This document shows, one piece after another, positions 58,243 to 64,000 of a stretch of 64,000 nt of DNA (position 1 is the stretch's first letter; each line of letters opens with the position of its first letter). The DNA lies in the NCBI GenBank assembly GCA_037045185.1, contig JBAOHQ010000004.1, positions 496,001 to 560,000 of the forward strand. Direction: 5' to 3'. A program made the translations under genes and the position numbers. Below the pieces are notes generated by a model. It was given only the letters and a program-made list of their open reading frames with translations, had not been told where the DNA came from and made no database searches. This DNA is from JAKOUY01 sp037045185. Its GTDB lineage: Bacteria; Actinomycetota; Acidimicrobiia; Acidimicrobiales; Ilumatobacteraceae.

Positions 58243-59031
58243 TCAGCGGCCGCGCCAGACGGGCTTGCGCTTCCCGAGGAAGGCGCCGATGCCCTCGGCC
58301 AGGTCCTCGGTCCCTTCGATCGCCGACCACGCCTGATCCGTCAACTCCCACCCGCGCCCGTCGGCGTCCCCGAGCAGGTCGTTGACGGCACGGAGGGACG
58401 CCTGAACGGAGAGCGGAGCGTTGGCGCAGACGGCCTCGGCCAACTCCAGCGCTCGTTCGAGACTGGCGCCCGGTTCGGCGATGACGTTCACCAGCCCGGC
58501 CTCGTAGGCCCGCTGGGCGCTGATCGGGTCACCGGTGAGGATCAGCTGCCTGGCCAGGTTCACGGGCAGGCTGCGCGGGGCGCGGAACAGCCCGGCGGAC
58601 CCCGGAAGGACGCCGATCTTCACCTCCGGCAGGCCGAAGCGGGACGTGGCCGACGCCACCACCATGTCGCAAGCCAGGGCGATCTCCATCCCACCACCCA
58701 GGGCGAACCCCTCGACGGCGGCGATCAACGGCTTGGCCCGGCGGCGGCGGATGAGGCCGTACTCACCGCCGCGATCGGTGTGATAGTGGCGATTGGCGTT
58801 CACGTCGCTACCGGCACTGAACATCGTCCTCGTCCCGGTCAGCACCCCGACCCACAGCTCCGGGTCGTCGTCCAGGGTGTTCAGAGCGTCGTCCAGCTGA
58901 TCCGCCGTGTGCCGATCGATCGAGTTGCGCTTGTGCTCGCGGTTGATCGAGATCACGAGCACGTGCCCTCTGCGCTCCGTCCGGATCAGCATGTCGGCGT
59001 CGCGTGGCGCCGCGGTTCCTGCATCACTCAC
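58243..59031 (-). CDS. enoyl-CoA hydratase/isomerase family protein
   Basis: 262 aa crotonase fold. The oxyanion-hole segments are MFSAGSDVN and AVEGFALGGGMEIALACDMVVAS. The Glu in RFGLPEVKIGVLPGSAG is the first catalytic Glu position, while the second usual Glu is replaced by Gly/Ser (PGSAG), so isomerase or hydrolase activity is possible. It likely works in fatty-acid or related acyl-CoA breakdown. It sits upstream of the MarR gene on the same strand. Confidence 0.92.
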   Translation of the reverse strand: MSDAGTAAPRDADMLIRTERRGHVLVISINREHKRNSIDRHTADQLDDALNTLDDDPELWVGVLTGTRTMFSAGSDVNANRHYHTDRGGEYGLIRRRRAKPLIAAVEGFALGGGMEIALACDMVVASATSRFGLPEVKIGVLPGSAGLFRAPRSLPVNLARQLILTGDPISAQRAYEAGLVNVIAEPGASLERALELAEAVCANAPLSVQASLRAVNDLLGDADGRGWELTDQAWSAIEGTEDLAEGIGAFLGKRKPVWRGR

Positions 59032-59199
59032 CGGGCCACCGTAACGGCTGGCCTGCGTTCACGAGCGAAGTGGGCAACGCAACCCGCGTATTCGTTGCTT
59101 GGTGACTCAGAGAGCCTCCGTAGCTTCATGGGCACTTCATCGTCGGCTGCGTACGGTAGGACGGGCACCCACCCCCACCGGGCTCAGGAGGACACACCC

Positions 59200-60039
59200 A
59201 TGCGACTGACCAGGTTTGCCATGGCTGCGGCAGCAGCGATCACCACCGTCGCGCCGCCGCGTGCCGCGGGCGCAGCGGGCCCGCCACCCGCGCCGCCGAT
59301 CAACGCCAAGTTCGACTACCAGATCGGCGGCGACTACCGGCCGCCGGCAGGCGTCACGGCGGTCTCCCGGGACTGGTTCAGCGGCTCGGCCCTGCGCGGT
59401 AGGGGCTACTCGATCTGTTACGTCAACGCCTTCCAGACCCAGGCGGACGACGCCAGCGCCGATCGCCCCGACGAGCGTTCCAACTGGCCGCGTGACCTCG
59501 TCCTCGATGGCCTCGGCGACGACCCCAACTGGGACGGTGAGTACCTGATCGACATCAGTACGGCTGACAAGCGCGCTGCTGCGCTGGACCACCTGGCGCC
59601 GATGATCGACGCCTGCGCCCGCAAGGGCTTCCAGGCAGTCGAGTACGACAACCTCGATTCGTGGACGCGGTTCGACGGCACCACACGCCAGGGCAGCATC
59701 CCGTTCGGGCAGGCCGAAGCGGTGGCCTTCGCCGAGATGCTGACCGACTACGCCCACACCAAGGGCCTGGCGGTAGGCCAGAAGAACACTCCACAGCTCG
59801 GGCGCAGGATCTCTCGCGAGCTCATCGGGTTCGACTTCGCCATCGCCGAGGAGTGCGGCTACTACCGCGAGTGCGCCGCGTACACGGCTGCGTTCGGCAG
59901 GCGTCTCATCGTGGTCGAGTACACCAGCGCCGGCTTCCTGAGGGCCTGCCGCCAGGTCGGCGCGAGGGTCTCGGTCGTGCGCCGTGACGTCAACCTCACC
60001 AGTCCGGGGTCACCGACGTACCGATACCGGAGCTGCTGA
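59200..60039 (+). CDS. exported GH114-like endo-alpha-1,4-polygalactosaminidase family protein
   Basis: 279 aa. AGGAGG lies 9 nt before the ATG. The signal peptide is MRLTRFAMAAAAAITTVAPP. A TIM-barrel of the GH114/TM1410-like type follows: FDYQIGGDYRPPAG, RGYSICYVNAFQTQ, GEYLIDIST, FQAVEYDNLDSW and LIGFDFAIAEECGYY. The acidic residues in VEYDNLD and AEEC are the likely catalytic pair. Members cut galactosaminogalactan-type polysaccharide; others have unknown substrate. Divergent from the enoyl-CoA hydratase. Confidence 0.87.
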   Translation: MRLTRFAMAAAAAITTVAPPRAAGAAGPPPAPPINAKFDYQIGGDYRPPAGVTAVSRDWFSGSALRGRGYSICYVNAFQTQADDASADRPDERSNWPRDLVLDGLGDDPNWDGEYLIDISTADKRAAALDHLAPMIDACARKGFQAVEYDNLDSWTRFDGTTRQGSIPFGQAEAVAFAEMLTDYAHTKGLAVGQKNTPQLGRRISRELIGFDFAIAEECGYYRECAAYTAAFGRRLIVVEYTSAGFLRACRQVGARVSVVRRDVNLTSPGSPTYRYRSC

Positions 60040-60109
60040 GACCTCGGTGGCGCGGCGGTACCGTGCACGCGAGGGCGGTGAGGGACCGCCACGAGCATCG
60101 GGAGCGACC

Positions 60110-61876
60110 ATGAACGGCGCGAGCAGGCACCAGCACGACATCGTCATCGTCGGTGGCGGGCACAACGGGCTGATCGCTGCCGGCCTGCTGGCCGGCGAGG
60201 GACTGTCGGTATGCGTGTGCGAGGCCCGCGAGATCGTCGGCGGGGCGTCGGTCAGCGAGCATCCGTTCGGGCCCGACTACACGGTCACGTCGCTGTCGTA
60301 CGTGGTCTCGCTGCTGCCGCCGGCCATCGTCGACGCCTTGGAGCTCACCCGCCACGGGTATCACGTGTACCCGCAGGGACCGTACTTTGCGCCGCGCCGC
60401 GACGGGCGGTATCTGGCGCTGCCGGAGGCGCCAGCGGCCCGCCGTGCGCAGATCGCCAAGTTCTCCGCCGCGGACGCCGACGCCTACGAGCGCTGGGATG
60501 CAGACATGGCCCGTCTCGGCCGGCTGCTCGGCCCGCTGCTGGGTGACATCCCACCCAAGCTGGGGTCACGCCGACCGGCTGACCTCGCCGCTCAGGCGAT
60601 GATGCTGCGCCGCTTCAAGGGGGTGGACCAGCGCGCCGCAGTGGACCTGACCCGGCTGTTCTCGGCCAGCATCGCCGACCTGGTGGAGGATCGCTTCGAG
60701 TCCGATGCGATGCGCGGCGTGCTGTCGGTGTCCGGGGCGATCGGTTCGTGGGCCGGTCCGCGCTCGGCAGGCACGGCGTACGTGACCTTGCACCATCACA
60801 TCGGTGACTTGGGCGACGGTCGCACCGGGGCGTGGGGGTTCCCCCGCGGCGGCATGGGTGGCGTGGCCGAGGCCCTGGCCAGCGCGGCACGGGCCCGAGG
60901 TGTGGAGATCCGCACCAACGCACCGGTGGCCAGGATCGACGTCACTGCCGGTCAGGTGCGTGGCGTGACCCTGGTCGACGGCACCGAGCTCAGCGCCGCC
61001 ACGGTGATCACCACCGCCCACCCGGCGGTGTCGTTCCTGCGCCTCGTCGAGCCCCAGCACCTCCCCGAGGACTTCCTGGCCGACATCCGCTCATGGAAAT
61101 CGCGCTCGGGAACCGTGAAGGTCAACGTGGCCGTCGACCGGCTGCCCTCGTTCACCAGCCACCCGGAGTTCGACCCGTCCGTCTACGGCGGGACCATCGT
61201 GCTGGCCGAATCGCTCGACGACCTCGAGCACGCCTTCCAGGAGGCCGTCGCCGGGCGGGCCGCCACCCTGCCGTTCGCCGACATCGCCATCCCCTCGGTG
61301 TTCGACCCCACCCTGGCGCCCGAGGGCCACCACATCGTGTCGATGTTCACCCAGTGGGTGCCGCACACGTGGAACGCCGATCCCCATCGCGCCGAACTCG
61401 AGGGCTACGCCGACCGGCTGTTCGCCCGAATGGAAGCCATCGCCCCGGGCTTCACCGCGTCGGTGGTGGGCCGTCAGGTCATCGGCCCGTACGACATGGA
61501 GCACACCTACCACCTCCCCGGCGGGAACATCTTCCATGGCGAGTTGACCCTCGGTCAGATGTTCCACGCCCGCCCAGCGGCCGGGTACGCCGACCTGCGC
61601 ACGCCGGTGCGCGGGCTGTACCAAGCCGGTTCGGGCACCCACGGCGGCGGCGGTGTGACCGGGATCCCCGGCCGCAACGTGGTCCGCCAGGTGCTCATCG
61701 ATCGCCGCCGCCAGCACCGCCTCGCCCGCCTCGCCCGCCGGGCCCCCTGGCCCTCCCGCCGCACCCTGTTTGTTCACCCGATCTCCAGTAGGGCGGGATT
61801 CCGGGTGAACAAACCGGGGGGAGGGCAGGTCAGACGATGGTCCAGCCGCCGTCGATCACGAGGGTGTGGCCGTTGA
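60110..61876 (+). CDS. phytoene desaturase-like NAD(P)/FAD-dependent oxidoreductase
   Basis: 588 aa. The N-terminal dinucleotide fold is DIVIVGGGHNGLIAAGLLA, with the second strand VCEAREIVGGASVSEHPF. The C-terminal FAD region is LYQAGSGTHGGGGVTGIPGRN. The family (CrtI/PDS-like, including mammalian PYROXD2 relatives) usually ends soon after GRNVVRQVL. Here the frame runs about 50 more basic residues through a palindromic element (61768-61814) and into the 3' end of the convergent SDR gene. Either the natural stop was lost by insertion or indel, or the tail is new. Substrate unknown. Confidence 0.88.
   Translation: MNGASRHQHDIVIVGGGHNGLIAAGLLAGEGLSVCVCEAREIVGGASVSEHPFGPDYTVTSLSYVVSLLPPAIVDALELTRHGYHVYPQGPYFAPRRDGRYLALPEAPAARRAQIAKFSAADADAYERWDADMARLGRLLGPLLGDIPPKLGSRRPADLAAQAMMLRRFKGVDQRAAVDLTRLFSASIADLVEDRFESDAMRGVLSVSGAIGSWAGPRSAGTAYVTLHHHIGDLGDGRTGAWGFPRGGMGGVAEALASAARARGVEIRTNAPVARIDVTAGQVRGVTLVDGTELSAATVITTAHPAVSFLRLVEPQHLPEDFLADIRSWKSRSGTVKVNVAVDRLPSFTSHPEFDPSVYGGTIVLAESLDDLEHAFQEAVAGRAATLPFADIAIPSVFDPTLAPEGHHIVSMFTQWVPHTWNADPHRAELEGYADRLFARMEAIAPGFTASVVGRQVIGPYDMEHTYHLPGGNIFHGELTLGQMFHARPAAGYADLRTPVRGLYQAGSGTHGGGGVTGIPGRNVVRQVLIDRRRQHRLARLARRAPWPSRRTLFVHPISSRAGFRVNKPGGGQVRRWSSRRRSRGCGR
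61768..61814. repeat. 47-bp palindromic element (family B, copy 1)
   Basis: Perfect 13-bp arms GTTTGTTCACCCG (61768-61780) and complement (61802-61814) surround a 21-nt centre containing GATCTCCAG. A second copy of the same length lies at 63537-63583. It is read as coding at the end of the oxidoreductase gene. Confidence 0.9.
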
Positions 61877-62588
61877 CCATCTCACCGGCGTCGCTCAGCA
61901 GGTACTGGACCGCGGCGCCGATGTCGCCGATCGTCCCGAAACGTCCCAGCGGAATCCGGTCGAGCACCGACGCGGCGAACGCCGGATCGTCGAGCCGCTC
62001 CTTGGTCCCCGGGGTGTAGGTGAACGTGGGCGCGACACCCGTCACGACCACGCCCCTGGCGCCCCACTCCAGCGCCAGCACCTTGGTGACCTGATTGAGG
62101 CCGCCCTTCGACGCGCAGTAGACCACCTCGTCGCGGTTGGCCACCACCGAGATCTGCGAGCTCATGTTGACGATCCGGCCGTGTCCCTGTCCCAGCATCC
62201 GGCGCGCTGCCGCCTGAGCGCAGAAGAACGACGCCCGTAGGTTCAGGTCCATCATCTCGTCCCAGTCGTCGGGGGTCACGTCGATCGCCGGGATCGGGTT
62301 CCCCAGGCCTGCCACGTTCACCAGCGCGTCGATCCGGCCGTGGCGAGTCTCGATCTCGGCGAACAGTGGCTCGATCGAGGCGGTGGCACGCAAGTCAGCG
62401 GCGTGCACGCTGAGCCGCTGGTGGCCGCCCAACTCTCGCTCCAGCTCCGCTGCCCGCTGGTCGTTTCGCGCCACTGCAGCCACCGTCGCTCCGGCGGCCA
62501 GGAGGTACTCGGCCAGTCCCCGGCCGATCCCTCCGGACGCCCCGGTCACGACCACCACCGAGCCGTCGATGTCGAACACTGTTCCCAT
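61830..62588 (-). CDS. short-chain dehydrogenase/reductase
   Basis: 252 aa classical SDR. Cofactor motif VVVTGASGGIGRGLAEYL; NVAG structural motif in LVNVAGLGNP; catalytic Ser in NMSSQISVV, Tyr and Lys in YCASKGG; C-terminal VNGHTLVIDGGW. Arg after the first beta strands (ARNDQR) suggests NADP preference. The substrate is unknown. It converges with the oxidoreductase, overlapping by 47 nt. Confidence 0.94.
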   Translation of the reverse strand: MGTVFDIDGSVVVVTGASGGIGRGLAEYLLAAGATVAAVARNDQRAAELERELGGHQRLSVHAADLRATASIEPLFAEIETRHGRIDALVNVAGLGNPIPAIDVTPDDWDEMMDLNLRASFFCAQAAARRMLGQGHGRIVNMSSQISVVANRDEVVYCASKGGLNQVTKVLALEWGARGVVVTGVAPTFTYTPGTKERLDDPAFAASVLDRIPLGRFGTIGDIGAAVQYLLSDAGEMVNGHTLVIDGGWTIV

Positions 62589-62641
62589 CGCCCCAGTCTC
62601 GCCGCGGCAACGCCGGTAGCGACGCGTGACAGGCTGTACCG

Positions 62642-62995
62642 ATGGCCATCGCCCGCTTGCCAACCATCGTCATCGACTGCCCCGACCCCGCCGTTCTGGC
62701 AGCCTTCTACAGGGCATTGCTCGGCTGGGAGGCCGATGCCTCGAACGAGTGGGTCGACCTGCGTGGCGACGGTCAGCGCATCTCCCTCCAGCGGGTGGAG
62801 GACTACGTCGCCCCGCAGTGGCCGGGCAACCGAGTTCCCCAGCAGATGCACCTCGATGTGGTCGTGGACGACCTCGACACCGCCGAGGCCGGCGTGCTGG
62901 CGCTGGGCGCCACCAAGGCCGATGAGCAACCGGGCACCACGTTTCGGGTGTTCCTCGACCCCGCCGGCCACCCGTTCTGCCTCTGCCTGTCCTGA
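62642..62995 (+). CDS. VOC/glyoxalase-like domain protein
   Basis: 117 aa. One vicinal-oxygen-chelate module pair: TIVIDCPDPAVLAAFYRALLGWE, ISLQRVEDYVAPQWPG, QQMHLDVVVDDLDTAEAGVLALGA and FRVFLDPAGHPFCLCLS. The His in QMHLDV and the acidic residues near the end could form a partial metal site. Members include resistance proteins, dioxygenases and many of unknown role. Divergent from the SDR gene by 53 nt. Confidence 0.9.
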   Translation: MAIARLPTIVIDCPDPAVLAAFYRALLGWEADASNEWVDLRGDGQRISLQRVEDYVAPQWPGNRVPQQMHLDVVVDDLDTAEAGVLALGATKADEQPGTTFRVFLDPAGHPFCLCLS

Positions 62996-63030
62996 CCCCG
63001 GGGCACCCCGGCCATGCCAAGATCCTCGCC

Positions 63031-63504
63031 ATGGCCGCCCTGACGACCCTCGCCACCATCGATCCCACCACACCCATCGCCCGGTGCCTGCGCCACTGGC
63101 AGGACGTGCTGACCGGCGACCCCGCCGCGCTGGACCGGATTCTCGCCGACGACGTGGTGATGCACTCACCCGTGTTGTTCAAACCCTTGCCGGGCAAAGC
63201 GCTGGTGGCGAAGTACCTGACCGCGGCGGCGATGTCGTTCATCGGCGATCCAGCCACGATCCCGCCAGCGTCGGTCACCGAGGAGTGGGACGGCCGGTTC
63301 CGCTACGTGCGCGAGGTGATCGGCCGCCATGACGCCGTGCTGGAGTTCGAGACCACGATGAGCGGCGCGTACGTGAACGGCGTCGACATGATCCGCTGCG
63401 ACGAGGACGGCCGGATCGTCGACTTCAAGGTGATGGTCCGTCCGGCCAAGGCGCTCGACGCCGTCCGCGAGCGAATGGTCGCCGCCCTCGCCACGCTCTC
63501 CTAA
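63031..63504 (+). CDS. SnoaL/NTF2-like domain protein
   Basis: 157 aa. A single alpha+beta cone typical of NTF2-like proteins: HWQDVLTGDPAALDRILADDVVMHSPV, KYLTAAAMSF, VLEFETTMSGAYVNGVDMIRCDEDGRIVDFKVMVRPAKAL. Such proteins bind small hydrophobic ligands and may be isomerases or hydrolases. It is 35 nt after the VOC gene, and they are probably co-transcribed. Confidence 0.88.
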   Translation: MAALTTLATIDPTTPIARCLRHWQDVLTGDPAALDRILADDVVMHSPVLFKPLPGKALVAKYLTAAAMSFIGDPATIPPASVTEEWDGRFRYVREVIGRHDAVLEFETTMSGAYVNGVDMIRCDEDGRIVDFKVMVRPAKALDAVRERMVAALATLS

Positions 63505-63536
63505 GCCTTCCTCAGACTGCGCCACCGACACCCCCG

Positions 63537-63583
63537 GTTTGTTCACGTGATCTCCAGCCCGACCGCGTTGTGAGTGAACAAAC
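63537..63583. repeat. 47-bp palindromic element (family B, copy 2)
   Basis: 10-bp arms GTTTGTTCAC (63537-63546) and complement (63574-63583) flank a 27-nt centre that again contains GATCTCCAG at the same offset as the copy at 61768. It lies between two rightward genes. Confidence 0.88.
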
Positions 63584-63615
63584 GGTGGGGCGGGGCGGTC
63601 TCTACACTCGATCGG

Positions 63616-64000
63616 ATGTCGCACGAAACCGTCAGCGCACCTGCCAACGTGTGGCTGCAGATGATCGCCAACAACCCGGGCCACTCGGCGTGGTACATCC
63701 AGCGGTTCCGGGACATGCACGACGCCGGTCACGACCTGCACGGGGAGGCCCGCTTCGTGGACGCCCTCGTCTCGCGTGGCGCGGCGGTCCTCGATGCCGG
63801 GTGCGGGCCCGGTCGAGTCGGTGGGCGGCTGGCGGCTCTGGGCCATGAGGTCGTGGGCGTCGACCTCGATCCCGAACTGATCGCTGCTGCCGAGAGCGAC
63901 CACCCGGGACCCACCTGGTTGGTGGACGACCTGTCCACGTTCGACCTCGGCGCCCGCGGGGTCCGTGACCGCTTCGACGTCATCGTCTGCGCCGGGAACG
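63616..64000 (+). CDS. class I SAM-dependent methyltransferase (truncated by window end)
   Basis: The first 128 codons are present. Motif I is VLDAGCGPGRVGGRLAALGHEV, followed by VDLDPELIAAAESDHPG (ribose-binding acidic residue) and DRFDVIVCAGN (motif IV region). It is a small-molecule-type methyltransferase with an N-terminal helical cap (HSAWYIQRFRDMHDAGHDLHGEARFVDAL). The substrate-binding half lies outside the window. Confidence 0.93.
   Translation, partial: MSHETVSAPANVWLQMIANNPGHSAWYIQRFRDMHDAGHDLHGEARFVDALVSRGAAVLDAGCGPGRVGGRLAALGHEVVGVDLDPELIAAAESDHPGPTWLVDDLSTFDLGARGVRDRFDVIVCAGN

Overview
The window is about 70% G+C with mostly GTG/ATG starts. It carries actinobacterial hallmarks: a WhiB regulator, a ClpS-DUF2017 pair, a lone WXG100-like protein, a haem-copper oxidase operon with ctaB at its head, and an actinobacterial SerS/PdxH/CoaA set. 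Gene content and the Thr/Pro-rich linkers fit a free-living aerobic Acidimicrobiia-like actinobacterium. This placement is inference from gene content, since the window has no rRNA. At least twelve genes, including the essential dnaX, are split by one or two clean frame changes with conserved protein on both sides. This looks like indel error in the underlying sequence, so I annotate those genes across their whole span.

Layout. 0-5.4 kb: recR, dnaX, a CopC-CopD-YtkA copper protein and an ATP-dependent DNA ligase. 5.4-13.7 kb: GH38 alpha-mannosidase, serine hydrolase, M20 amidohydrolase, WXG100-like protein, a thiamine-binding-like/HTH/HAD cluster, and a glutathione peroxidase whose catalytic residue is encoded by an in-frame TGA followed by a SECIS-like hairpin. 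13.7-21.4 kb: membrane-anchored Hsp70-like protein, coaA, DNA methyltransferase, MATE exporter, map, a small ORF with a textbook terminator, whiB, and a strongly structured tract of hairpins with GNRA tetraloops. 21.4-26.5 kb: thioredoxin lipoprotein plus ccdA, pdxH, serS, and an ABC exporter.

26.6-36.3 kb is one long leftward respiratory operon: ctaB, a COX1 paralogue without any metal-ligand histidines, a COX3-like protein, a membrane protein with a beta-rich exported domain, ctaC (CuA plus cytochrome c), ctaD, ctaE, ctaF and ctaG. 36.3-44.2 kb: clpS, DUF2017, thioesterase, a PadR-controlled MacB/FtsX-type ABC exporter with a clear operator, HxlR and a molybdopterin oxidoreductase behind a 51-bp palindrome. 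44.3-48.7 kb: tRNA-Glu, -Asp, -Phe, a flavin-based extracytoplasmic electron-transfer operon (haem membrane protein, FMN-binding protein, ApbE), a lipoprotein with seven VTIPN repeats, and engB. 48.7-57.4 kb: an AddAB-type helicase-nuclease pair, a wax ester synthase/DGAT and an L,D-transpeptidase.

57.4-64 kb starts with tRNA-Sec (anticodon TCA). The rest is a MarR regulator, enoyl-CoA hydratase, GH114 glycosidase, CrtI-like oxidoreductase, SDR, VOC and SnoaL-like proteins, and a truncated methyltransferase.

The strongest unusual signals are the selenocysteine system (tRNA-Sec plus Sec-GPx with bSECIS), the catalytically empty COX1 paralogue inside the caa3 operon, the GNRA hairpin array after whiB, and several families of 46-53 bp palindromic intergenic elements.
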